This document shows positions 36,604 through 45,287 of a stretch of 64,000 nt of DNA, one piece after another (the stretch's first letter is position 1; each line of letters starts with the position of its first letter). The position numbers were made by a program, and so were the translations under genes. The notes under the pieces are model-generated. The model saw nothing but the letters and a program-made list of their open reading frames with translations, was not told the DNA's origin and did no database searches. Source of the DNA: JAKAWQ01 sp963745975 (GTDB lineage: Bacteria; Pseudomonadota; Alphaproteobacteria; Acetobacterales; Acetobacteraceae); contig CAVUZJ010000013.1 of the NCBI GenBank assembly GCA_963745975.1, positions 62,001 to 126,000 on the forward strand, read 5' to 3'.

Positions 36604-38817
36604 TTGGGGCGGTTCGGCAGGGTCAGGGATAGCGTCGGCGGGTTCGCGGCGGCGGCGGGCCTGCTTCTGCGCGCGCTTGGCCAGGCGCGGCCCCGGGAGG
36701 TGGATGTCGCGGCGCGGCTCACGGCGCTGCCGCGCAGCGCGCCGCTGGCGCGACCGGTGACCATTCATTGGGACGCGCATCAGATCCCCTTCATCGAGGC
36801 AGAGAGCGAGGCGGACCTCGCGGTGGCGCTCGGGGTCGTGCACGCGCATCTGAGGCTCGCGCAGATGGAGATGCTGCGGCTTCTTTCGCAGGGGCGCGTG
36901 GCGGAGGTGATTGGGCCGCTCGGCGTGAGGCTCGATCATGCGCTCCGGCTCTTCGATTTTCCCCGCGCGGTGCCGGCGATCATCGCCGCGCTTTCGGAGG
37001 GGACGCTTCGGTGGGCCGAGGGGTTCGTCGCCGGCGTGAACGCGGTGATCGCCGCGGGAAAGCTGCCGGGAGAGTACGCGCTGCTCGGATTCCGGCCGGA
37101 GCCCTGGACGCTCGAGGATCTCTTCACCGCAGCAAGGGTCGCGGCGGCGGATGTGAGCTGGTTGATCTTGGGGCGGTTGCTGGCGACGCGCGCTTCGCTC
37201 GCGGAGAGCGAATGGCGTGCGCTTTGGCCGCGCCTCGTCGCGAGCGCGCTGCCGGCGGAGGCGGAGGAGCAAGCGGCGGCGGCGATGAGCGCGTTCACCC
37301 GCCAGGGGAGCAACGCGGCGGTGGTGGCGGGCGGGCGCAGCCGGAGCGGGGCGGGGTTGCTCGCGGCCGATCCGCATCTTTCGGTCGCACTGCCGAATGT
37401 GTGGATCGCGGCTTCGTTTCGCGCGCCGGGGCTGCACGCGGCGGGGCTGATGCCGGCCGGGTTTCCGATCATCGGGATCGGGCGGAATGAGAGCATCGCG
37501 TGGGCGGGGACCAATCTGCACGCGGCGAGCAGCGATCTCTTCGATGCCTCGGACTTGCCGATCCGCGAGCGGCGAACGGTGATCCGCGTGCGCGGGGGGC
37601 GCGCGCGGAGCGTGGTGCTGAGGGATTCGCCGCTCGGGCCGATCGTGAGCGACGGGATGATGCTAAGGAGCCGAAAACCGCTTGCGCTGGCATGGATCGG
37701 GCATCGGGCGAGCGACGAGATGGGGGCGATGCTCGCGGTGATGCAGGCGGATGGGCCGGATTCGTTTCGCGCGGCCCTCGCCCGATTCGCAGTGCCGGGG
37801 CTGAACATGCTCCATGCCGGACGGGACGGGCGGATCGGGCATGTGCTGGCAGCGTGGCTGCCGCGGCGGCCGCCCACGATGCCGGCGGACCTCGTGCTCG
37901 GGAGGGAGGGCGGTGCGGCGTGGGAGGAGACGGTGGGCGCGGCGGAGCTGCCGCACCGGAGGGATCCGGCGGAGGGGTTTCTCGTCTCGGCGAACGATCA
38001 GCCGCCGAAAACCGAAGTGCTGATCGGGCTTTTCTTCTCCGCCGCGGATCGCGCGCGGCGGATGCGAAGGCGGCTCGGGGGGACGGCGCAGCTCGGGCTC
38101 GAGGAGCTTGCGGCGCTGCAGCAGGACGTGGCGGCGGAGGGCGCGCCGGTGGTGCGGGATTTGCTGCTCGCGCGGATCGGGGCGCGGCAGCGGCGCGCGG
38201 CGGCGGTGCGGGCGCTGGCGGCGTGGGACGGCGGCTACGCGGCGGAGTCCGAAGGGGCGCTCGTGTTCGAGGTGCTGCTCGCAGCGCTTGCCGCGCGGCT
38301 CGAGAAGCGCGGGCGGCTCAAGGGGGCCGGCGCGGTGTGGACGGCGCGGGCATTGCTCGTGGCGGAGATCGGGCGGATGCCGGAGGCGGCGCTTCGGCCG
38401 CACATGGCGGTTGCCGTTGCGGAAGCGGAACGGGTGCGGCGGCGGTTTCGGCGCTGGGGTGCGGCGCACCGGATGCGGCTGGCCCACCAGCTCGCGCGGG
38501 TGCCGCTGCTCGGGCGGCGCTTCGTTTACGAGGAATGGGCGGCGGGTGGTGGCAAGGAGACGCTCAACAAGACCGCGCATCCGCCGGTGCGCGGGCGGCA
38601 TAGCGTGAGCTACGGCGCGTCGGCACGATTCCTCACGGATCTCGCGGATGCGGACGCCAACCGCGTGGTGCTGCTCGGCGGGCAGGACGGTTGGCTCGGC
38701 AGCGATACGTTCCTCGACCAGGCGGCGCTGTGGCGCGAGGGGCGGTATCTCGATTTGCCGCTCCGGCCGGAGACGGCGCGCGCGTGGCCGCACCATACGG
38801 TGCTGATGCCGGAGTAG
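36604..38817 (+). CDS. Penicillin acylase family N-terminal-nucleophile hydrolase
   Basis: This protein of about 737 residues belongs to the S45 penicillin amidase family, which cleaves amide bonds of acylated amines such as beta-lactams or N-acyl-homoserine lactones. An N-terminal hydrophobic stretch may anchor or export it. The alpha part has DAHQIPFIEAESEADLAVALG; the autocatalytic cleavage site is before Ser236 in RQGSNAAVVAGGRS; then AADPHLSVALPNVW and AWAGTNLHAASSDLF are typical beta-chain motifs. The start is unsure: TTG 36604 is nearest a GAGAGGA site, GTG 36700 is another option. It is 4 bp from a GH3-family gene, whose activity would be the reverse. Confidence 0.85.
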   Translation: MGRFGRVRDSVGGFAAAAGLLLRALGQARPREVDVAARLTALPRSAPLARPVTIHWDAHQIPFIEAESEADLAVALGVVHAHLRLAQMEMLRLLSQGRVAEVIGPLGVRLDHALRLFDFPRAVPAIIAALSEGTLRWAEGFVAGVNAVIAAGKLPGEYALLGFRPEPWTLEDLFTAARVAAADVSWLILGRLLATRASLAESEWRALWPRLVASALPAEAEEQAAAAMSAFTRQGSNAAVVAGGRSRSGAGLLAADPHLSVALPNVWIAASFRAPGLHAAGLMPAGFPIIGIGRNESIAWAGTNLHAASSDLFDASDLPIRERRTVIRVRGGRARSVVLRDSPLGPIVSDGMMLRSRKPLALAWIGHRASDEMGAMLAVMQADGPDSFRAALARFAVPGLNMLHAGRDGRIGHVLAAWLPRRPPTMPADLVLGREGGAAWEETVGAAELPHRRDPAEGFLVSANDQPPKTEVLIGLFFSAADRARRMRRRLGGTAQLGLEELAALQQDVAAEGAPVVRDLLLARIGARQRRAAAVRALAAWDGGYAAESEGALVFEVLLAALAARLEKRGRLKGAGAVWTARALLVAEIGRMPEAALRPHMAVAVAEAERVRRRFRRWGAAHRMRLAHQLARVPLLGRRFVYEEWAAGGGKETLNKTAHPPVRGRHSVSYGASARFLTDLADADANRVVLLGGQDGWLGSDTFLDQAALWREGRYLDLPLRPETARAWPHHTVLMPE

Positions 38818-38821
38818 CGCA

Positions 38822-40357
38822 ATGCTGGACGCGACGCCGCTTCTACGCGCCTATGCCGGGCGGCGGCTGGCGCGGCTCGCGCGGCAGGAGCCGGCGGCGG
38901 CGCAGCATCGGGAGTTGATGCGGCTTTTGCGCGCGGCGCGCGGGACTCGGTTCGGCATCGCGCACGGGTTCGGAGAGATCGGCGGCGTCGGCGAATACCA
39001 GGCGCGCGTCACGCTCCGGCGCTGGGAGGATTTCTGGCGCGAATGGTGGGCGGGGGATTTTCCGAGGCTGGCGGATGTCACGTGGCCGGGCACCATTCCG
39101 TGCTTTGCGAATACGTCGGGCACGAGCGGGGGGACGACGAAGCGGATCCCGGTGAGCCGGGCGATGCTGCGTTCCAACCGGCGCGCGGCGCTCGAGGTGC
39201 TGGTGTTCCATGTGGCGAACCGGTCGGGAAGCCGCGTGCTCGCGGGGCGCAATTTCCTACTCGGCGGAAGCACCGGGCTCGAGCATCTGGCGCCGGGGAT
39301 CACTGCGGGCGATCTTTCGGGGATCGCGGCGGCGGACGTGCCGTTCTGGGCACGGAGGCGGATGTTTCCGCCGCGCGATCTCGCGCTGATGGCGGACTGG
39401 GAGCGGAAGATCGCGATTCTGGCGCCGCTTTCGCTTGGCGCGCATATCACCAGCATTTCCGGCACCCCGAGCTGGCTGCTGCTTTTTTTCGCCGAGCTTG
39501 CGCGGCAGAGGCCGGGGGCGCGGCTGGTTGATTTCTATCCCGAGCTTGAGCTTCTCGTGCATGGCGGGGTCGGGTTCGCGCCCTATCGCGAGCGGTTCGC
39601 GGCCTGGCTCGAAGGGAGCCGGGCCGAGACGCGCGAGGTCTATCCGGCGAGCGAGGGATTCATCGCGGTGGCCGATCGCGGCGACGGCGAGGGGATGCGA
39701 ATGCTGCTGGACAACGGGATTTTCTACGAGTTCGTGAGGCCCCGGGATCTGGGCGCGGCGGCGCCGGAGCGGCGCTGGATCGCGGATGCGGAGGTGGACG
39801 TCGAATACGCGCTCGTTTTGAGCACGAATGCGGGGCTCTGGTCCTATCTGCTCGGCGATACGGTGCGGCTGGTTTCGCGCGATCCGCCGCGGCTTCTCGT
39901 GACCGGGCGGCTCGGCTGGTCGCTCTCGCTCGTGGGCGAGCATCTGATCGGGGAGGAGCTGGACGCGGGCGTGGCGGCGGCGGCGGCCGCTCTCTGCGGG
40001 AGCGTCGCGGATTACGCGGCGGCGGCGCTTGCGCCCGACGAGAACGACGCGCGGGGCGGGCATCTCTTCATCGTAGAACTTGCGGGCGCGGGTCGCGTGG
40101 ACGCGGAGGTGTTTGCCGAGGCGCTGGATGCGGCGCTCGCGCGTGCCAACGACGATTACGCGGCGCACCGCAAGGGCGGTTTCGGGTTGCGGGCGCCGCA
40201 GGTGGTGCTGGTCCGACCCGGCGCCTTTGCCGCGTGGATGGGCGCGCGGGGGCGGCTCGGCGGGCAAAACAAGGTGCCGCGCGTCATTTCGGACCCGGGG
40301 CTGCTCGCGGATCTGCGGCGTTTCGTGGGCGAGGCGGGTGTAACGTATCATATGTAA
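38822..40357 (+). CDS. GH3 auxin-responsive promoter family acyl-amido synthetase
   Basis: This 511-residue protein belongs to the GH3 family, which adenylates carboxylic acids and joins them to amino acids in plants. Visible motifs are the ATP P-loop CFANTSGTSGGTTKRIP (about 97-113), ISGTPSWLLLFF (about 211), VYPASEGFIAVADR (about 276) and the LLGDTVRL segment with VTGRLGWSLSLVGEHL (about 360). The C-terminal lid has the lysine in GGQNKVPRV. Bacterial members are poorly characterised. It starts 4 bp after the penicillin acylase, so the two are surely cotranscribed. Substrates are unknown; auxin is only one possibility. Confidence 0.88.
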   Translation: MLDATPLLRAYAGRRLARLARQEPAAAQHRELMRLLRAARGTRFGIAHGFGEIGGVGEYQARVTLRRWEDFWREWWAGDFPRLADVTWPGTIPCFANTSGTSGGTTKRIPVSRAMLRSNRRAALEVLVFHVANRSGSRVLAGRNFLLGGSTGLEHLAPGITAGDLSGIAAADVPFWARRRMFPPRDLALMADWERKIAILAPLSLGAHITSISGTPSWLLLFFAELARQRPGARLVDFYPELELLVHGGVGFAPYRERFAAWLEGSRAETREVYPASEGFIAVADRGDGEGMRMLLDNGIFYEFVRPRDLGAAAPERRWIADAEVDVEYALVLSTNAGLWSYLLGDTVRLVSRDPPRLLVTGRLGWSLSLVGEHLIGEELDAGVAAAAAALCGSVADYAAAALAPDENDARGGHLFIVELAGAGRVDAEVFAEALDAALARANDDYAAHRKGGFGLRAPQVVLVRPGAFAAWMGARGRLGGQNKVPRVISDPGLLADLRRFVGEAGVTYHM

Positions 40358-40378
40358 CGGAGCGGCAGCGTCCGCCGG

Positions 40379-40424
40379 ATTTGCGTGGACGTGGGCGTGG
40401 CGGGAACTTACGGTCGGAAATGGC
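40379..40424 (+). promoter_or_regulatory. Conserved upstream block of the first secreted-protein paralogue
   Basis: This block (ATTTGCGTGGAC, then GGG, GGGAAC, GGTC and AAAT spaced in order) matches the block at 41063-41108 at most positions, including ATTTGC.TGGAC and GAAC.TA.GGTC. In both cases it lies 112-113 bp before the ATG while the sequence between is poorly conserved. It is probably a shared promoter or operator kept after gene duplication. GGGAAC and GGTC resemble extracytoplasmic-sigma elements, but this is a guess. Confidence 0.4.
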
Positions 40425-40490
40425 AACGGATCGGCCATCCCCGCGACGGCGCAGGGGCGTCAAAGCCGAGCCCTTTTTGGGGAAGAAGTC

Positions 40491-40928
40491 ATGAATATCA
40501 AAGCATCTGCGGGGTTTGTTGCGGTCGGCTTGCTGGCGTTTGGGGCGTTGAGCGGTGAGCCCGCCCGCGCGGCGGCACCGATGCCGGGTTTCGTGGGCAG
40601 CACGGCGTCATCGGTTGCCGGGTGCCCATACATTACCTGGCGACTGATGAACACCAACGGCCAGATCCATGGAATTGCTTACTATTCGGACCTTAGCGGG
40701 CTCAGCAACGTGACCGGAACGAGCGACGCCGCGACCGGGAAGTTCCATCTCGTCCTGACCAAGACGGATATCGGCAATGGCCCGGTCGGCACCGTGGATG
40801 GCGTCAGGGGGGCCAACGGAGCGCTGGACGCGACGCTGACCGGCGAGGGGTGCGCCAACAACGTGGTGCATATCATGCCGATGCGCGACCTCAACAATCT
40901 CCAGAGCATGTCGGGGCGCGGCCGCTAG
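40491..40928 (+). CDS. Secreted protein of unknown function, paralogue 1
   Basis: This is a 145-residue protein with a signal peptide (MNIKASAGFVAVGLLAFGAL, cleavage after ARA near residue 27). I do not recognise the family. The mature part is rich in Gly, Thr, Asn and Ser and has two cysteines, C45 (AGCPYITWR) and C121 (GEGCANN), which could form a disulfide. A core GVRGANG.LDATLTGEGC and TKTDIGNGPVGTV is shared with the paralogue 685 bp downstream. A GGGGAAGAAG ribosome site precedes the ATG. It probably folds as a small beta-rich periplasmic or extracellular domain. Confidence 0.85.
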   Translation: MNIKASAGFVAVGLLAFGALSGEPARAAAPMPGFVGSTASSVAGCPYITWRLMNTNGQIHGIAYYSDLSGLSNVTGTSDAATGKFHLVLTKTDIGNGPVGTVDGVRGANGALDATLTGEGCANNVVHIMPMRDLNNLQSMSGRGR

Positions 40929-41062
40929 AGCGGGATCGCCGCGCTCCGCGAGCGCCCCGGCCGGGACGCATTCGCGAGGACGTTGCGGGTCGGATATCAA
41001 CGGGTTGGACCAATTGGTGCAGCACGAAGGATCAATTGTGACTGAATGACGCGGTCTGCCGA

Positions 41063-41108
41063 ATTTGCATGGACAGGGGAGTTGCGCGAACGTAAGGTCT
41101 GCAATCGC
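41063..41108 (+). promoter_or_regulatory. Conserved upstream block of the second secreted-protein paralogue
   Basis: This is the counterpart of the block at 40379-40424, with ATTTGCATGGAC, then GGGG, GCGAAC, GGTC and CAAT in the same spacing. It sits 113 bp before the second paralogue's ATG. Preservation of this stretch, while the following 60-70 bp have diverged, suggests that it binds a regulator or sigma factor. Confidence 0.4.
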
Positions 41109-41175
41109 GACGGGGGCACCGCCTCTGACGGGGCGGGGCAGCGCCATTGCTGTCGTTAAGGTGGAGGAATACGCC

Positions 41176-41613
41176 ATGACGTTGAGAGTATCTGTCGGGT
41201 TCGCCGCGGTCGGCCTGGTGGCGCTTGGGGCGATGAGCGGACTGCCCGCCCGCGCCGCGGTGCCGATGCACGGCTTCGTCGGCAGCACCCAGTCATCGGT
41301 CGCGGGCTGTCCGTACATCACATGGCGCCTGGCCAACACGAACGGCCAGATCCATGGGTTGGCCTACTATTCCGATCTCAGCGGGCTCAGCAACGTGACC
41401 GGAACGAGCAATTCGGCGACCGGGAAGTTCAGTCTCACGCTGACCAAGACGGATATCGGCAATGGCCCGGTCGGCACCGTGGTTGGCGTCAGGGGGGCGA
41501 ACGGATCGCTGGACGCGACGCTCACCGGCGAGGGGTGTGCCAACAGCACGGTGCACATGAAGCCGATGCAAGATCTGAACAACTGGCAGGACGCGACAGG
41601 AAACGGCCAGTAG
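41176..41613 (+). CDS. Secreted protein of unknown function, paralogue 2
   Basis: This 145-residue protein is the tandem duplicate of the gene at 40491 and has exactly the same length and cysteine positions (C45, C121). The signal peptide is MTLRVSVGFAAVGLVALGAM with cleavage after ARA. Most mature residues are identical, including NTNGQIHG, AYYSDLSGLSNVTGTS and TKTDIGNGPVGTV; differences cluster at residue 31-41 and the C-terminus. GTGGAGGAA is its ribosome site. The upstream promoter block is also duplicated. No function can be assigned. Confidence 0.85.
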   Translation: MTLRVSVGFAAVGLVALGAMSGLPARAAVPMHGFVGSTQSSVAGCPYITWRLANTNGQIHGLAYYSDLSGLSNVTGTSNSATGKFSLTLTKTDIGNGPVGTVVGVRGANGSLDATLTGEGCANSTVHMKPMQDLNNWQDATGNGQ

Positions 41614-41784
41614 CGCATGCTGGGCGCGAGGCAATCGCCTCGCGCCCGCTCGTGCGCCCATCGCGCGCCTCAAGCGCCCGGCTGAGAGGGAATTGGCCCT
41701 TTCGAGCGGGGTGATTGCCGGGACCGCATCGCTCGCGCGCGAGCCGTGCTAGACGAGGGACGGGTGGCTCAAGGACCAGGCGTT

Positions 41785-42507
41785 ATGGCGCTGGATGGCG
41801 TCCGGGCTCTCGTGTTCGATGTTTTCGGGACCGTGGTGGATTGGCGGAGCGGCATTGCCCGTGAGGCCGCACCGTTCCTGGCGCGGCACGGCAAGGCGAA
41901 GGTTGCACCGGGCGCCTTCGCCGATGCGTGGCGCAAACGCTATCAGCCGGCGATGGAGCAAGTGCGGAGCGGACGGCGGACGTTCACGAGGCTCGACGTG
42001 CTGCACCGCGAGAATCTAGAGGCGATCCTCAAGGATTTCGGCATCGATTTGGCGACGGTGCCGGCCGCCGAGCTCGACCAATTGAACCTCGCCTGGCACC
42101 GGCTCGATCCCTGGCCCGACGTGGTCGCAGGGCTCGCGAGATTGAAGGCGGGCCACATCATCGCGCCGCTCTCGAACGGCAACATCATCCTGATGATCGA
42201 TATCGCCAAGCGCGCCGGGCTCGGGTGGGACGCGATCCTCGGCGCGGAAGTGGTGCGCGCGTACAAGCCGATGCCGGAGGCCTATGTGCGCACGGTCGAG
42301 ATCCTCGCGATGCGGCCGGCGGAGGTGTGCCTCGTTGCGGCGCACAATGGCGATCTCGCGGCGGCGCGGAAATGCGGGCTCACGACCGCGTTCGTGCCGC
42401 GGCCGACGGAGCACGGGCCGGGCCAGACGACGGATCTGCGCGCGGAACAGGACTGGGACGTGGTGGCCGGGAATTTCGGCGATCTCGCGACGGCGCTCGG
42501 AACTTAG
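41785..42507 (+). CDS. HAD-superfamily haloacid dehalogenase type II
   Basis: This 240-residue cytoplasmic hydrolase has HAD motif I FDVFGTVVDW (nucleophile aspartate near residue 11), motif II PLSNGN, the motif III lysine in RAYKPMPEAY and motif IV AAHNGDLAAARKCG. The FGTVVDWRSGI form fits L-2-haloacid dehalogenases, which remove halide from 2-haloalkanoic acids, though many such proteins have other substrates. The ATG at 41785 is chosen because it is next to the first strand; an in-frame GTG at 41746 also exists. It overlaps convergently by 4 bp with the DUF1028 gene. Confidence 0.87.
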   Translation: MALDGVRALVFDVFGTVVDWRSGIAREAAPFLARHGKAKVAPGAFADAWRKRYQPAMEQVRSGRRTFTRLDVLHRENLEAILKDFGIDLATVPAAELDQLNLAWHRLDPWPDVVAGLARLKAGHIIAPLSNGNIILMIDIAKRAGLGWDAILGAEVVRAYKPMPEAYVRTVEILAMRPAEVCLVAAHNGDLAAARKCGLTTAFVPRPTEHGPGQTTDLRAEQDWDVVAGNFGDLATALGT

Positions 42508-43181
42508 ACGTCGCCTGGGACGCCGTAGGAGGGCGCGGCGGCGGGGTCGAGCGCGCGGGCGATATAGGATTCGAGCTCGGGCTTATAGATCGCCCAGGTT
42601 TTTTCGAGCGCGGCGATCGGTGCCGTGTCGTGCCAGTCGATGCGGAGATCGGCTATGGGGAAGGGAAGCTCGCGGACGATCAGGAGGCCGGCGGAATGGA
42701 CCGGGCCCTCCTCGCCGCCGGCGGTGAGGCCGGCGGCGAGCGCGGCGAGGAGGCGGTCGCCGAGGTCTGCATCGGGGGTGGCGAGGAACGTCTCCAGCAT
42801 GCGCGCGGGCACCGCGATGTCGGCAAGGAGATTGCCGGCGGCGACGCCGCCCGGACCGGCGATGACGTGGTGGCGGCCGAGCGTGCGCGCGCCGGAGAAA
42901 TAGGCCGTGCCACCGGAACGATCGACCAGCGCCAACTGACGGTACTCGATGTGCGGCGCGCGGGCGCGGATCTCGGCGAGCGCGGCCGCGGCTGTTGCCC
43001 CCGCCGCCATGAGATCGAGGGCCTGAGGCCCGAGGCGCGGATCGGTGATGTTCTGGCTTGCGACCGCGCCGGCGCCGGCGCGGGCATGGGCGCAGCGCGC
43101 GGCGACGGCGGGCGAGGAGGACGAGATCGCGACACCGAAGCTCCGCGTGCGCGGGCAGGAAGCAACGATCGAGAAGGTCAT
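42504..43181 (-). CDS. DUF1028 domain protein (Ntn-hydrolase-like fold)
   Basis: This 225-residue protein matches DUF1028: TFSIVASCPRTRSFGVAISSSSPAVAARC at the N-terminus, then VASQNITDPRLGPQALDLM and GNLLADIAVPARMLETFLA. The family has a proteasome-like Ntn fold and unknown activity; some members are linked to peptidoglycan or amide hydrolysis. It overlaps the RidA gene upstream by ATGA and is in the same minus-strand operon as HpaB. That company suggests a role in degrading a nitrogenous aromatic or amino-acid derivative. Confidence 0.85.
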   Translation of the reverse strand: MTFSIVASCPRTRSFGVAISSSSPAVAARCAHARAGAGAVASQNITDPRLGPQALDLMAAGATAAAALAEIRARAPHIEYRQLALVDRSGGTAYFSGARTLGRHHVIAGPGGVAAGNLLADIAVPARMLETFLATPDADLGDRLLAALAAGLTAGGEEGPVHSAGLLIVRELPFPIADLRIDWHDTAPIAALEKTWAIYKPELESYIARALDPAAAPSYGVPGDV

Positions 43182-43603
43182 TCGTCTTCGGCTTCAGGGA
43201 TCACTGCGGTCGCGTCGATCTCGACGAGCCATTCGGGGCGGGCGAGGGCGACGACGACGAGGCCGGTGCAGACCGGATGCACGCCCCGGATATATTCGCC
43301 CATCGCACGATAGACCGGCTCCCGATTGCGGATATCGGTGAGATAGACGACGAGCTTGGTGAGATGCTCCATGCGCGCGCCGGCCTCGGCGAGCAGCGTG
43401 CGGATATTCTCCATCGCCCGGCGAGCTTGCGCGGCCGGATCGCCGATGGCGACGCTCGCCGAGGTTTCGAGGTCCTGGCCGACCTGGCCGCGGAGGAAGA
43501 CGATGCGCCCGCGCGCGATAACTCCTTGCGCGAGATCGTTGTCGAGACGCTGCTCGGGATAGGTGTCGCGCGTGTTGAAGGGGCGGAGGCGGCGATGGGC
43601 CAT
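43178..43603 (-). CDS. RidA family protein
   Basis: This 141-residue member of the YjgF/YER057c/UK114 family would hydrolyse reactive enamine/imine intermediates to ketones and ammonia. It contains FLRGQVGQDLETSASVAIGDPAAQARRAMENI and HLTKLVVYLTDIRNREPVYRAM, and ends with VCTGLVVVALARPEWLVEIDATAV, where the conserved arginine lies. I chose ATG 43603 (MAHRRLRPFNTRDTYPEQR). It is between HpaB and DUF1028 genes with overlaps or minimal spacing, so it is one operon. The subfamily is not certain. Confidence 0.87.
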   Translation of the reverse strand: MAHRRLRPFNTRDTYPEQRLDNDLAQGVIARGRIVFLRGQVGQDLETSASVAIGDPAAQARRAMENIRTLLAEAGARMEHLTKLVVYLTDIRNREPVYRAMGEYIRGVHPVCTGLVVVALARPEWLVEIDATAVIPEAEDE

Positions 43604-43608
43604 GGGAT

Positions 43609-45131
43609 TTATCGGGCTACCTTGAGAGGAGGGGGATTGGCGGCGAACCATTGCCGCACGGCGGGATCGCCGGCGAGGAGCGGCGCGCCTTGCATGACGC
43701 GGTCCGAGAGGCCGGCGGATTTCTTTACGAAGGCGAGCGGGCCGTCCCAGCCGAAATTGCGCCAGACGGCGGCGAGATGGGCGAAGGGCGGGGACTGGGC
43801 GAAGAGCTGGAAGGTGAGGCGGTGGCCGGCATAGTCGGAGTTGAGGAGGTCGCGGGCGAAGGCGAGCAGGCGGCGGCGGTCCTCGGCCGTCCAGTCCGCG
43901 TTCACGGTGTAGAATTTCTCGAGCCAGGGCCGGGTTTCGGGGGCCTCGAAGGCGGCCTTGTCGGGAGTGAGGCAGATCTGGCCGCCGCAGAGCTCGCGGG
44001 CGATGTGCATCATATGATGCAGCTCGGAGCAGGCAAGCACGCGGCCGCAATAGAGCAGCGACTGGTTGGGCATCAGGAGGCCGCCCGGGCTTCGTTCGGC
44101 GAGCGTCACCGCGGCGGTGAGATGGGCGTTGATGCCCTCGCGATAGACCGCGAGGCGGGCGAGCTTCTCCTGCACCGCCTGCTCTTCTCGAGCCCGGTCT
44201 GGCGGGCGTTGAAGAGAGCGGCGCCGATCATCATGTCGGTGAGCTTGAGGTTGCGCTGGACGAAGGCGAAGGCGGAGTAGCGGTGCAGGGTCGCGCGGAT
44301 GAAGGCGGCGGCCCTCGTGTGGCGGTGGAAGAGGACGTTCTCCCGCGGGATCAGCACATTGTCGAAGACGAGGAGGGTATCGACCTCGTCGAAGCGGTTG
44401 GCGAGCGGATAATCCTCCGCCGGCGCGCGGCCGGCGAAGCCGGTGCGGCAGATGAATTTGAGGTTGGGCGAGGAAAGATCGCAGATGAAGCCCACCGCGT
44501 AGTCCGAATAGGCGTCATTGCCCCAATTGGCGATGGTGGGCTTGACGAAGGCCTGGTTGGCGTAGGCCGCGGCCGTTTCATATTTGGCGCCGCGGACGAC
44601 GATGCCGGCATCGGTCTCCTTCACCACGTGGAGCAGCATGTCCGGGTCCTGCTCCTGCGGCGGCTTCGAGCGGTCTCCCTTCGGATCAGTGTTCGCCGAA
44701 ACATGGAAGGGATCGTTCGCGATGACGCGGCCGATGTGGGCGGCGATGTTGCGCGCGAATTGCGGATCGGCCTCGTTGAGCACCTCCTGCCCGTCATGGA
44801 GCGACCACATCTCGCCCACCGTCTCGTCGCCGACGCGCGTCACGACGCCGCCGATGTCCTCGAGCACGCAATCGGTGGCGTGGCGCTTGTCCCACCAATC
44901 CTCGGCGCGCCTGGGCAAGCGGTTGGCGATCGCGAAGCGCTCGCCGCCCTCCTCATAGGACATGATGTCGCTTGTTGCCGCCTCGTGCGCCATGTCGTGG
45001 ATGCGGGCGCGGATCTCGACGAGCGGCCGGAACATCGGATGCGCGGCGACGTCGCGGACGCGCTCGCCGTTGACGTGGATCTCGCGCCCGTCACGGATCG
45101 AATCGCGGTACTGGGCTCCGGTGCGGATCAC
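43609..45131 (-). pseudogene. 4-hydroxyphenylacetate 3-hydroxylase family oxygenase (HpaB), frameshifted
   Basis: Two frames together give an HpaB/PvcC-type flavin-dependent hydroxylase of about 505 residues. The first part (45131 to about 44190) reads MIRTGAQYRDSIRDGREIHV, KPPQEQDPDMLLHVV and VFDNVLIPRENVLFH; the second (about 44185 to 43609) continues QEKLARLAVYREGINAHL, ACSELHHMMHIARELCGGQ and ends with LSDRVMQGAPLL. One base is missing near 44181-44192, around CTCGAGAAGAGCAGG on the coding strand. Both halves are otherwise intact. The start is GTG. The enzyme would hydroxylate a phenolic substrate with reduced FAD from a partner reductase not seen here. Confidence 0.84.
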
Positions 45132-45287
45132 GCGGCTTTCTAGCAGGCGGCGGAGGCGGGGTTCAAACCCTCCTGCCGGGCCGGTTTGACGAAATCAGGC
45201 GCCGAGGTGATGAATTGTATCGCGGGCGGTGGCTTGGCTTGGCCGCCGCCGGTGGGCCGCCCATATGGGCGGTGGATGGAGGGCTGG

